Shown: positions 18,246 to 26,967 of the stretch, one piece after another
How positions within the stretch are numbered: the stretch's first letter is position 1
How the letters are laid out: each line of letters begins with the position of its first letter
Origin: Streptomyces sp. NBC_01275
Lineage (GTDB): Bacteria > Actinomycetota > Actinomycetes > Streptomycetales > Streptomycetaceae
NCBI RefSeq assembly: GCF_026340655.1
Contig: NZ_JAPEOZ010000001.1
Span: forward strand, 1,612,001 to 1,676,000
Reading direction: 5' to 3'
Length of the DNA: 64,000 nucleotides
Translations under genes and position numbers: made by a program
The notes under the pieces: generated by a model
Told to the model about the DNA's origin: nothing
Databases searched by the model: none
Seen by the model: the letters and a program-made list of their open reading frames with translations, nothing else

Positions 18246-21200
18246 ATGGGACAAGCACGAAGGGCGCTGCTGATCGGAGTCGGTCAAGCGCCAACCACAG
18301 GCGGGTTGTTGAACCCCCTGGATGCACGGGATTCGCTGGATGCACGGGATTCGCTGGATGCACGGGATGCACCGGATCCGCTGGACGAGGCCGTCGAGGC
18401 CGATCTGCGGCTGATGGACTCGGTGTTGGGCGGGGCCGGCTACGAGGTGGAGGTCCTGCGCGACGCGGGGCTCAGCCGGATCAGCGGGAGGCTCTACGAG
18501 GTCGCCAGTGACATGCCGGCCGACGGCACACTGCTGCTGTACTTCACCGGCCACGGCATCCGGGTCGGCGGCACCGACTACCTCGTCCCCGCCGATGCCA
18601 ACCCGCCGCGCGACGGGGTCTGGCGCAAGCCGTACGTGAACTCCCTGCTGCCGGCGAACATCAGCCCGCTGCTGGAGGAGTGCACGGCCGGCACGGTGCT
18701 CTGGCTGATCGACGCCTGCCGTACGGATCTCGGCGCCGACGAGGTGGCGTTCGGCAACGGCATCGACAACGGCCCGCCGAACGGCGGCTTCGCCGTGCTG
18801 ACGGCGTGCTCCGCCGGCGAGCGCAGCGGTTTCAGCTCCGAGGGGAGCTTCTTCACCCGTGGACTGGCCGAGGCGCTGGCCCCGTTGACCTCCGCGCGGA
18901 CCGTCGAAGAGGTCTTCGCCATGGCCCGCGCCCGGACCGCCGCGGCCGCGCGTCGGCACGGGCTGACCCAGACGGCACGGATCCGCTACGGCACCAACGC
19001 CGAGACGACGACGCGCGGGACGGAGATCTGCGAGGGCCGGCCGCTGCTGGAGACCTGGCTGCGGGCGGCGCGCGAGACGCAGCTGTGGGGGCGGGTACGA
19101 CCGGAGGACCAGGCCCTGGTGCCTGGATTCCAGGAGCGCGTGGCCGCCTTCGTGGAGTCGTGCGCCCGGATGCTGCATCTGGCCCAGGCCCGGCTGCCGC
19201 GCCCCGACCCCTGGTCCGACGAGACGTTTCCGGCCCGTCTGGTCGGCTCGCGGTTGCCCCAGGTGGCGCCCGCGGAGGGTGTGCTGTCCGCGGTCGAGGC
19301 GGCGTTCCTCGTCGCCGCGCCGTTCCTGCGGGAGGCCGCCTGGGCCGACCGGTTGAGCCAGGCCGTCGAGATCGACCCGTACCTCCCGGACCGGCGTCCG
19401 GGCTCCGGCGCCCACCGCAGACACTATGAGCAGGTCTGTGACCAGCACCCGCGTCTGGTGCGCAAGGCGGACCAGTGCCGGGCCCGCGACCGGGTGGAGG
19501 ACGAGACCGCGGTCACCATGTGGCTGGTGCACCGCTGGATCGCCGACCGCTTCGAGACCGACGACGAGCCGGTGCCGACGGGCCCGGCCGAGTCCCTGAT
19601 CTCGTCCCTGGGCGTCACGTCCGACCGGGTGCACGAGGTGGCGGAGCTGCTCTGCGCGGCGGCCTCGGGCATGGGCCTGGACGAACTGCCCGACGGTCTG
19701 TCCGGCCGGGTTCCGGGCAAGGTGGTCCTGCCCGACGGACCCCAGCTCCTGCGGATCCGCCCCCTGACCGCGCTGCTGCGGCTCGCGGCCGTCCTGGCGG
19801 TGGACGTGCGGACGTTCCCCGAGATCGTGGCCGAGCACCTGGCCGTGACGGATCCGGTCCTGCCCCAGCACGTCGTCGCCATCGCGCACGGGCTGAGCTG
19901 GGAGCGGGAGCACGCGACGCTGCATCTGGACGCGCCCTGTCCGCACCAGGCCGTGCACGCCGCGCTCACCGAGGTCGCGGACGAGGCGGACCAGCTCGTC
20001 GCGCAGATCCACGACCGGGCCGCCGAGCTGCGGGGCCCCGAGGCCGACCTGCTCACCGCCGTGCCCACCCGCGTCACCGACCGCGACCTGCGCCCCGCGC
20101 GGACCGGCGGCGGACAGGAGCCGTACGAGGTGCCGCTGCTGCGCTTCCATCTCGCCCAGGCCGAGGTGCGGGAGCTGCTGATGGGCGAGCAGTTGTACGG
20201 CGGCGAGCCGAGCCTCGCGCTGCGCGAGCTGTACCAGAACGCCATGGACGCCTGCCGGTACCGCGCGATGCGGTGGAAGTACCTCACGAGCAGCGACGCC
20301 CGTCCCGCCGACTGGAGCGGGCGGATCAGCTTCACCCAGGGCGTGGACGAACGCGGCCGGTACGTCGAGTGCCGGGACAACGGCGTGGGCATGAGCGCGG
20401 AACTGCTCACCCACACCTTCACCCGTGCCGGCAGCCGCTTCGAGCGGTCCAAGTCCTTCCGCCGGGAGCAGTCGCGCTGGCTGCGGCACGACCGTTCCCT
20501 GCGGCTCTACCCCAACAGCCGTTTCGGCATCGGCGTGTTCAGCTACTTCATGCTCGCCGACGAGATGACGATCGTGACCCGTCATGTCAGCCCCGACGGC
20601 ATCCCCGCCGAGCATGCCCTTCGGGTCGACATCCCCAGCAGCGGCAGCCTGTTCCGCATCCGACGGCACAGCGGGCCGGAGGACGCGCTGCCCGAGGGGG
20701 GCACCCGGGTGCGGCTGTATCTGCGCGAAGGGGCGGCTTCGGAGGGGCTTTCCTGCACTCGGGTACTGCGGGAGCTGGTGCGGGTCAGTGAGTTCGGGGT
20801 GGAGACCTCGGACGAGGAGGGGTTCGGGCATCGGTGGGAGCCTGGGGTGCTTCAGGGTCCGGAGGAGAGCGATACGGGAGAGTCGCTGGAGGCGGTGCCC
20901 GGGGCGTTGTGGTGGGTCACCGGCGCGGGGAACGTCCTGTGCGACGGGATCGTGACCGACGAGACGCCGTTCGGGTATGTGTTGAACCTGACGGGGCCCT
21001 ATGCGGGGAAGCTCAGCGTGAACCGTACGGAACTCCAGGACTTCGACCAGGAGTGGGCGCGGGAGCAGTGGCGGCTGGGCGCTGGGCCGTTGGCCGGGTG
21101 GTCGCGGTTGACGGCGAGATGGACGGCAGAGCTCGAGCAGCGAAGCCTGCACGTGGCTCAGGTGCTCGACGAGGAGTGGCGGGGCAAGGACGTCACCCTG

Positions 21201-23252
21201 GCCTGGGGGAACGGTGGCTCTCTGTCGCTGGACACGGTGGGTTGGTTCCACCTCGATCACGTCGCGCGCGACAGCGGCAACAGCGGTCGGACGCTGCCAT
21301 GGCGCGACGCCGTCCTCGGGCGGTCCCCGAAAACCCGTAAGTCGGTGCCGCCTCACAGCCTCGCCGGCCATCCGGTGCCGTCGCCCGGAGACGCCGACCT
21401 CTCGTTGAAGGCACTCGGTTCCTGGCGCGACATCGTGAGTTTCGCCGCTGAGCACCGGATGCCCCTTGTCGAGTTGCTGCGGCGTCTGCGCAGACTGCGC
21501 ATCGCTCACCCGCAGTTCTCACCGCCTCCCACCAGCGGAGAGAACGGACTGGCATGGATTCCCGGTATGCCGGATGTCATCGTGGCCCGAACACTGAGCG
21601 GCGCGTCCGAGTCGGTACGGCAGGCGCCCACCCGCATCGCCGTGAACGGGAACCGCGCCGACGACCTGGGAGGCCTGGTTCTGGCATCGGAAAGACTGAG
21701 CGTGCCCCTGGGCAGGCTGGTCGATTCGCTGGCTCGCTTCGCTCCGCTTCACTCCCTGTCGGTTCCCTCTCCGCCGGCGCGCCATGTGAACCACGTCTGC
21801 ACCGAAGCCGAGATCGACTGTCTGTTCGTGGGGGCGCCCTACAGCCATCAGATGCGTCGGGTGGCCGGCCCCGCTGACATCCGTGAGGTGTGTCGTCGTG
21901 ACGGAACACCCATGTCGGAGGTGCTGGCGAGGCTGTCGGAGTTCAGCTGGCTCGGCTGGACGGTTCCTTCGCCTGTGGAGATCGCCCCCTGGCGGGAACT
22001 GGACGACGAGACCGGAAAGATCGTGGACCACTTCACTTCCCGCACGGCCGACGGGCGTCTACGGCTGGACTGGGCTGCCACCGTCTACAGCGCGGGGATG
22101 CTGCGCGTCTCCCTCGCCGAGGCGGAGCAACGACTGTCCGAAATCTCCGCGGCGTTGGGCCTGACCCACGAACGGCGTTACGCCGAAGACCGGTTGGACG
22201 GCACGGTGATTCCCTCCTTCGATACCGCGCGGAGCGTCGAGAGACTCGTTCGGGAATTCGAGCTCGCGCTGGAGAGCGGGATCGATCTGGAAGACCTCTA
22301 CTTCGCCCACATGGACGGTATGGTCGCGGACGAACGGGTCGATGACCTGCGGGCCGTGGGCGTCTCCGTACCCGATGATCACCGGATCAGCTTCTCGTGG
22401 CACACCCTGGGTCTGCGCGTCCGCTACCTGTTCTCGGGCAAGGACGCGGCACTGGACGAGCACGACTTCCCCGCCGGGGACCTGACGTCGGCCGTTCTCG
22501 TGAACGCCGCCATGCACTTGCAGGAGCCGCTGGACGAGGTGTGGAACCTCGCCGCCGAGCACGCCCCCTCCTTCGGACTCGCAGTTCCGCCGCTCCCGGC
22601 CTCCCTCGCGCGCAGCCGCCCCTCCTCGGAGCTGTGCGACGCACTCTGCACCTACGACTCGCGCTACAGCGATGCCGGAACACCGCACTGGACGCGCCTG
22701 ACACCCGTGGCCCTGGCCCGCTACGCCCGGAAGCTCGCCCTCGCCCCCGCCGACGCGTACGAGCAGCTGGCCAGGTTCCGCGCCCTCGGCGCGATCCTCC
22801 CCAAGCTCAGCGTGGAGGAACTGGGGGCACTCGGCGGAGAGGTGCCGGACGACTGGGACGTCCTGGCCCTGGACACCGAACACCGCCTCACCCCTGCCGA
22901 CTCCCCCTACACCCCCCTCGACCTGGTCTCCCTCGCCGCCCGCCTGGGCGAACCCGTCTCCCACACCATCCGCCGCATCACCCCTTACCTACCCTTCTGT
23001 CCCACACCCCGCCCCCTGCCCACCGCCCCCGACACGGAGACCGTGCCCTGCTGGCAGGACCTCACCCTGCTCACCCAGTACTTCGACGGCCGGCTCCCGG
23101 CGGTCGAGGGCACGGTGACGCCACGCCACATCGAACTCGCCGCAGAGGCGACCGGCGAGGGCGAGGAATGGATCAGGGGCCGACTGCAGCTCTACGCCGA
23201 GATGTTCGACCTGGTGGTCCCTCTGAGCGAAGAACGAGACCCACGCACATGA
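18246..23252 (+). CDS. Caspase (peptidase C14) / HSP90-type ATPase fusion with helical repeats
   Basis: A 1668-residue protein. Residues 1-255 are a caspase-like protease with catalytic His103 in LLLYFTGHGIRVGG and Cys158 in LWLIDACRTD, both intact. Residues 640-830 form a GHKL/HSP90-type ATPase: N-box LRELYQNAMDA (Glu661, Asn665, Asp668), ATP-lid motif CRDNGVGMS (Asp711) and NSRFGIGVFSYF (760-768). A conserved LSVNRTELQDF at 923-933 follows. Between the domains and over residues 1055-1660 I count about ten 35-40-residue helical units of the form A-x-x-L-x-x-P-x7-L-x3-LG-x-x-x-P. Start ATG has GGGAGG 4 nt upstream. The stop overlaps the next gene by ATGA. Inference: a sensor-ATPase-protease machine, likely a conflict or regulated-death system; substrate unknown. 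Three 18-bp DNA repeats encode an N-terminal LDARDS array. Confidence 0.85.
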   Translation: MGQARRALLIGVGQAPTTGGLLNPLDARDSLDARDSLDARDAPDPLDEAVEADLRLMDSVLGGAGYEVEVLRDAGLSRISGRLYEVASDMPADGTLLLYFTGHGIRVGGTDYLVPADANPPRDGVWRKPYVNSLLPANISPLLEECTAGTVLWLIDACRTDLGADEVAFGNGIDNGPPNGGFAVLTACSAGERSGFSSEGSFFTRGLAEALAPLTSARTVEEVFAMARARTAAAARRHGLTQTARIRYGTNAETTTRGTEICEGRPLLETWLRAARETQLWGRVRPEDQALVPGFQERVAAFVESCARMLHLAQARLPRPDPWSDETFPARLVGSRLPQVAPAEGVLSAVEAAFLVAAPFLREAAWADRLSQAVEIDPYLPDRRPGSGAHRRHYEQVCDQHPRLVRKADQCRARDRVEDETAVTMWLVHRWIADRFETDDEPVPTGPAESLISSLGVTSDRVHEVAELLCAAASGMGLDELPDGLSGRVPGKVVLPDGPQLLRIRPLTALLRLAAVLAVDVRTFPEIVAEHLAVTDPVLPQHVVAIAHGLSWEREHATLHLDAPCPHQAVHAALTEVADEADQLVAQIHDRAAELRGPEADLLTAVPTRVTDRDLRPARTGGGQEPYEVPLLRFHLAQAEVRELLMGEQLYGGEPSLALRELYQNAMDACRYRAMRWKYLTSSDARPADWSGRISFTQGVDERGRYVECRDNGVGMSAELLTHTFTRAGSRFERSKSFRREQSRWLRHDRSLRLYPNSRFGIGVFSYFMLADEMTIVTRHVSPDGIPAEHALRVDIPSSGSLFRIRRHSGPEDALPEGGTRVRLYLREGAASEGLSCTRVLRELVRVSEFGVETSDEEGFGHRWEPGVLQGPEESDTGESLEAVPGALWWVTGAGNVLCDGIVTDETPFGYVLNLTGPYAGKLSVNRTELQDFDQEWAREQWRLGAGPLAGWSRLTARWTAELEQRSLHVAQVLDEEWRGKDVTLAWGNGGSLSLDTVGWFHLDHVARDSGNSGRTLPWRDAVLGRSPKTRKSVPPHSLAGHPVPSPGDADLSLKALGSWRDIVSFAAEHRMPLVELLRRLRRLRIAHPQFSPPPTSGENGLAWIPGMPDVIVARTLSGASESVRQAPTRIAVNGNRADDLGGLVLASERLSVPLGRLVDSLARFAPLHSLSVPSPPARHVNHVCTEAEIDCLFVGAPYSHQMRRVAGPADIREVCRRDGTPMSEVLARLSEFSWLGWTVPSPVEIAPWRELDDETGKIVDHFTSRTADGRLRLDWAATVYSAGMLRVSLAEAEQRLSEISAALGLTHERRYAEDRLDGTVIPSFDTARSVERLVREFELALESGIDLEDLYFAHMDGMVADERVDDLRAVGVSVPDDHRISFSWHTLGLRVRYLFSGKDAALDEHDFPAGDLTSAVLVNAAMHLQEPLDEVWNLAAEHAPSFGLAVPPLPASLARSRPSSELCDALCTYDSRYSDAGTPHWTRLTPVALARYARKLALAPADAYEQLARFRALGAILPKLSVEELGALGGEVPDDWDVLALDTEHRLTPADSPYTPLDLVSLAARLGEPVSHTIRRITPYLPFCPTPRPLPTAPDTETVPCWQDLTLLTQYFDGRLPAVEGTVTPRHIELAAEATGEGEEWIRGRLQLYAEMFDLVVPLSEERDPRT
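18318..18371 (+). repeat. Three 18-bp tandem repeats inside the caspase N-terminus
   Basis: Unit CTGGATGCACGGGATTCG, repeated at 18318, 18336 and 18354 (third copy ends differently), encoding LDARDS-LDARDS-LDARDA in a surface-loop position before the first helix of the caspase domain. In-frame length, so copy number changes would not break the gene. Confidence 0.85.
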
Positions 23253-23644
23253 CTCAACCCCCGACCCACGACTTCGCCATCCCCTACGCCGAACAGGACA
23301 TGGGCCAGGCAGCCGCCCCCTTCACCCGAACCCCCTCCGCCGACGGACAGGCCGTCGTGGTCGAGGGAGCCTGCCCCCGCTGCCACGGCAGAACGACAAC
23401 GGAGTACCGCTACGGCGCCCCCGGCACCGGCACCAAGGGCCTGCGCTCCTGGCTCACCGGCCGCCACCCCGCACCCGACGCAGCCGCGGAGGCCGACCTG
23501 CTGACACAGGAGGTCCACTTCTGCGAGTGCGGGCATCCGCACGCGAACGTCCCGCCGGACGCCCCCTTCACCGGCTGCGGAGCGAGCTGGCGCATCGGTA
23601 CGCCGACCCCGCCACCCCCTCCCGCCCCGAACGGCACCCCATGA
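23249..23644 (+). CDS. Small zinc-ribbon-like protein of the caspase operon
   Basis: A 131-residue protein with a CPRCHG pair at about 41-46, FCECGHPHA at about 91-99 and TGCGASW near 108-114; the Cys/His spacing suggests one or two zinc ribbons. No named family recognised. Its ATG overlaps the caspase stop (ATGA) and its own stop overlaps the next ATG (ATGA), so all three proteins are translationally coupled and probably act together. The Pro-rich ends (TPPPPPAP) look disordered. Function unknown; an adaptor or substrate role for the caspase protein is inference only. Confidence 0.8.
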   Translation: MTQPPTHDFAIPYAEQDMGQAAAPFTRTPSADGQAVVVEGACPRCHGRTTTEYRYGAPGTGTKGLRSWLTGRHPAPDAAAEADLLTQEVHFCECGHPHANVPPDAPFTGCGASWRIGTPTPPPPPAPNGTP

Positions 23645-24255
23645 CCCCCCAGTCCGACCGCCGCTGGTCCCAGCTGGCCCGCGAGTTGGAGTTCTCCCAG
23701 CTCTCGGAGCTCAGGAAGCAGGCGGAGGGCTGGCGTACCGGGCTGACCGGTCTCACCGCGCTTCTCGCGGTCCTCGTCACGCTGAAAGGCCGCGACGACC
23801 TCTCCCAACTCCCGCCCACCGCACGGCACATCGCCACCGCGTCGCTCGGCGTCGCCTTCGTGCTGCTGGTCGTCGGCTCGATGCTCGCCGTGCGGGCCGC
23901 CCACGGCCGTCCGGGAAGCCGGACGCTGCTGGCCGGGCAGGCCCTGCGCCGGTGGACCGAGGACGAGACGGTTCGGGTCACCCGGGATCTGCGGCGCGCC
24001 GGCGTGTGCTGTGTGGCCGGGATCGTGCTGGTGAGCGGCGCGGTCGTCGTCGCCTGGACGACCACCGGCTCGCCGCCGGATCACCTGGTGCGGGTCACGA
24101 CGACGAGCGGCGAGCGGTGCGGGGAGTTCCTCGGCGCGGGACCGGACGGCGTGGTGCTGCGAACGCGGGACGACGAGAAGACCGTACGGACCGTGCTGGC
24201 GGTGCGCACCGTGACGTCGGTGGTTCCGGTCGCGGCGTGCGACCCCGCCCCCTGA
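23641..24255 (+). CDS. Membrane protein of the caspase operon
   Basis: A 204-residue protein with an amphipathic, possibly coiled N-terminus (WSQLARELEFSQLSELRKQAEGW), then three predicted membrane segments (about 33-48, 66-88, 119-140) and a roughly 60-residue soluble C-terminal domain rich in beta strand (HLVRVTTTSGERCGEFLGAG..VVLRTR). Not a recognised family. Third gene of the unit with an ATGA overlap. A membrane partner beside a caspase/ATPase protein is reminiscent of effector or anchor components in conflict systems, which is inference. GC and codon use match the flanking core genes. Confidence 0.8.
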   Translation: MTPQSDRRWSQLARELEFSQLSELRKQAEGWRTGLTGLTALLAVLVTLKGRDDLSQLPPTARHIATASLGVAFVLLVVGSMLAVRAAHGRPGSRTLLAGQALRRWTEDETVRVTRDLRRAGVCCVAGIVLVSGAVVVAWTTTGSPPDHLVRVTTTSGERCGEFLGAGPDGVVLRTRDDEKTVRTVLAVRTVTSVVPVAACDPAP

Positions 24256-24394
24256 CCAATGACTTCTGACCTGTGCCCGATGGCTTATGGTCTACCGGTT
24301 ACCGGCGGTCACTCCAGTCCACCGCGTCCGCGCTGAACACAAAGCGGTCGAGGCACGTACCTGAGGGCCAAGGGTCCGTACCCACGGAGGAACC

Positions 24395-25777
24395 GTGACC
24401 ACGACGATCGCCGGCGGCCGTGCCGCCCGCCGCCAGACGATGCGCCGCATCCGTCCGCGCCGCTCCCCGGCCGTCCCGCTGCTGCTCGCCGTCTGGGCGG
24501 GCGCGGCGGGCGTGCTGTGGCTGTGGTGGAGCAACACGCCGTCCATCGCGGACGACAACAGCAAGATCCTCAACGCGGGACGGATCACCGGCATGCTCGC
24601 CGGGTACCTGATGGCGCTCGTCGTGCTGCAGATGGCGCGGGTGCCGGCCCTGGAGCGTCGGGTGGGCTCGGACCGGGTGGCGCGCTGGCACGCGATGAGC
24701 GGCCGCTACACGCTCTGCCTGGTCTTCGCACACGTCTTCCTCATCATGTGGGGGTACGCGCTGCAGGCCGGCAAGTCGCTCGGCGACATCGTCCAGCAGA
24801 CGATCGACTCGGTGAACCAGCTGCCGGACATGGGCAAGGCCGCCATCGGCACCGGTCTGCTGCTGCTCATCGGCGTGGTGTCGATCGGCCCGGTGCGCCG
24901 CCTGATGCCGTACGACACCTGGTACCACATCCATCTGATGACGTACGCGGCCGTGTACCTGACGTTCTGGCACCAGATCACCACCGGCAACGAGTTCGCC
25001 ATCGAGCCCGCCGCGAAGACCGTCTGGTACGGGCTGTACGGGTCGGTCACGGCGCTGGTCGTCTGGTACCGCATCATCACCCCGATCCGGCTGAACCTGC
25101 GGCACCGCATGTACGTCGAGGCGGTCATCGAGGAGACGCCGGGCATCGTGTCCGTGCTGATCGGCGGGCGCAAGCTGCACCGGATCGGCGCGGAGGCCGG
25201 GCAGTTCTTCCGGTGGCGGTTCCTCGCCCCGGGCATGCGCTTCAGCTCCCACCCGTACTCGCTGTCGGCGAACCCCCGCCCCGAGCTGCTGCGGATCACG
25301 GTCAAGGCGATCGGCGACCACACCGCGGCGCTGCGGGAGCTGCGGCCCGGCACGAAGGTGTGGGCCGAGGGTCCGTACGGCGCGATGACCGCGTCCCGGC
25401 GCAGCCGTGGCAAGGTGCTGCTGGTCGCCGGCGGCGTGGGCATCACGCCGATGCGGACGCTGTTCGAGACGCTGCCGGGCGCGCCCGGCGACATCACCCT
25501 CCTCTACCGGGCCAACAGCACCCAGGACCTCGCCCTGTGGGACGAGCTGGCGAAGATCGCCGACGAGCGCGGGGCGCGGCTGATGTACGCGGTCAACAGC
25601 CCCGACGGGGAGCGCCCCGACATCTCGGCGGAGTCCCTCCAGCGGAAGATCCCCGACATCGACGACCACGACGTCTTCATGTGCGGGCCGAACGGCTTCG
25701 CCCAGGGGGTGTTCGAGGCCCTGCGCGGCGCCGGGGTCCCCGCCCGCCGTATCCACCACGAGTCGTTCGAGATGTGA
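24395..25777 (+). CDS. Ferric-reductase-like flavocytochrome (NAD(P)H:FAD:haem)
   Basis: A 460-residue membrane oxidoreductase. The first 235 residues hold about six membrane helices with paired haem-ligand histidines His99, His113, His180 and His193 (ferric-reductase-like transmembrane domain). The cytoplasmic half has the FAD motif HPYSLS (286-291) and NAD(P)H motifs GGVGITP (346-352) and CGPNGF (430-435). It would move electrons from cytosolic NAD(P)H across the membrane. Downstream genes encode an FMN-carrying exported protein and ApbE, so the natural acceptor is probably that flavoprotein. GTG start with ACGGAGG 4 nt upstream. Confidence 0.9.
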   Translation: MTTTIAGGRAARRQTMRRIRPRRSPAVPLLLAVWAGAAGVLWLWWSNTPSIADDNSKILNAGRITGMLAGYLMALVVLQMARVPALERRVGSDRVARWHAMSGRYTLCLVFAHVFLIMWGYALQAGKSLGDIVQQTIDSVNQLPDMGKAAIGTGLLLLIGVVSIGPVRRLMPYDTWYHIHLMTYAAVYLTFWHQITTGNEFAIEPAAKTVWYGLYGSVTALVVWYRIITPIRLNLRHRMYVEAVIEETPGIVSVLIGGRKLHRIGAEAGQFFRWRFLAPGMRFSSHPYSLSANPRPELLRITVKAIGDHTAALRELRPGTKVWAEGPYGAMTASRRSRGKVLLVAGGVGITPMRTLFETLPGAPGDITLLYRANSTQDLALWDELAKIADERGARLMYAVNSPDGERPDISAESLQRKIPDIDDHDVFMCGPNGFAQGVFEALRGAGVPARRIHHESFEM

Positions 25778-25833
25778 GCGACCCGTACTCACGGGAACCT
25801 CGCCACCTACGGGAATCAGGAGCTCAGGAAGAG

Positions 25834-26967
25834 ATGAGGAAGAGCCACCCTCTTCGGCGCGTCGTGCTCGCCACCGTCGCCACCGTGTCCGGGGTCGTGC
25901 TGCTGCTGTCGCTGAAGCCGTCGTCCGACCCGGGGGCGACCCAGGCCGCGGGCGCCGGCGCGACAGCCCAGGAAGCCGCCCAGGGCGGAGCCGGGGCGAC
26001 CGTGTCGGGGACGATCACCGGTGACGCGGAGCAGACGCAGTACGGGACCGTGCAGGTCCGGATCACCGTCGCCAACGGCAAGATCACCAAGTCGGAGGCC
26101 GTCCAGGCGCCCAAGGGCGGCACCAGCGACCAGAAGACCGAACTCTCCGTCCCCAAGCTCAACGCGGCCGCGGTCACCCAGCAGAGCGCGGACATCGACA
26201 CGGTGTCCGGCGCGACCTACACCAGCGAGGGCTACAAGAAGTCCCTCCAGTCCGCGATCGACAAGATGAAGGCGAGCGCGGGGTCCTCCCAGGGCTCCGG
26301 CACCGCCCAGCCGGTCTCCGGCACCTTCACCGGTGACGTGACGCAGACCCAGTACGGGGCCGTGCAGGTCCGGATCACCGTCGTCAACAACAAGATCACC
26401 AAGTCGGAGGCCGTCCAGGCGCCCAAGGGCGGCACCAGCGACCAGAAGACCGAACTCTCCGTCCCCAAGCTCAACGCGGCCGTGGTGACCAAGCAGAGCG
26501 CGGACGTCGACACGGTGTCCGGGGCGACGTACACCAGCGAGGGCTACAAGAAGTCGCTCCAGTCGGCGATCGACAAGGCGAACGCGAGCGCGACTTCGTC
26601 GTCTTCGGGCTCCGGTTCGGCGTCGACGTCCCCCTCCGCGTCACCCTCGGGATCGTCCCCCTCCGGGTCTTCCGGGTCGTCGGGGGCCGCGCAGGCCCGT
26701 ACCGTCACCGGCACCGTCTCGCAGACGCAGTACGGACCCGTGCAGGTCAGGATCACCGTCGCTAACGGGAAGATCACCAAGGCGGAGGCCGTGCAGGCGC
26801 CCAAGGGGGGCACCAGCGACCAGAAGACCGCGCTGTCCGTCCCCAAGCTCAACGCGGCCGCGGTGGCCGCCGGCAGCGCGGACATCGACTCGGTGTCCGG
26901 CGCGACCTACACCAGCGAGGGCTACAAGAAGTCCCTGCAGTCCGCGCTGGACCAGGCCGGTGGCTGA
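25834..26967 (+). CDS. Exported protein with three covalent-FMN domains
   Basis: A 377-residue protein with one N-terminal membrane helix (about 8-28) and three FMN-binding domains at about 57-143, 161-247 and 290-373. Each ends with the ApbE target SGATYTS; the FMN-accepting threonines are Thr128, Thr232 and Thr358. Low-complexity Ser/Gly/Ala/Pro linkers join the domains, the third linker being longest (250-288). Most homologues carry one FMN domain; three suggests an extracytoplasmic electron wire. It sits between its likely electron donor (flavocytochrome) and its modifying enzyme ApbE. AGGAAGAG precedes the ATG closely. Confidence 0.92.
   Translation: MRKSHPLRRVVLATVATVSGVVLLLSLKPSSDPGATQAAGAGATAQEAAQGGAGATVSGTITGDAEQTQYGTVQVRITVANGKITKSEAVQAPKGGTSDQKTELSVPKLNAAAVTQQSADIDTVSGATYTSEGYKKSLQSAIDKMKASAGSSQGSGTAQPVSGTFTGDVTQTQYGAVQVRITVVNNKITKSEAVQAPKGGTSDQKTELSVPKLNAAVVTKQSADVDTVSGATYTSEGYKKSLQSAIDKANASATSSSSGSGSASTSPSASPSGSSPSGSSGSSGAAQARTVTGTVSQTQYGPVQVRITVANGKITKAEAVQAPKGGTSDQKTALSVPKLNAAAVAAGSADIDSVSGATYTSEGYKKSLQSALDQAGG

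Noticed and set aside
16924..18372. Minus-strand open frame over the secreted-protein gene
   Set aside because: It lies opposite a convincing signal-peptide protein with duplicated domains; its repeated segments merely mirror that duplication.
18222..21509. Long open frame (1095 codons) antisense to the caspase gene
   Set aside because: It is a by-product of high third-position GC in the real + strand gene. It has low-complexity Arg/Pro/His composition, no motifs and no ribosome binding site.
17210..24255. Recently acquired genomic island
   Set aside because: GC and codon pattern match the surroundings, and there is no tRNA, integrase, transposase or flanking direct repeat.
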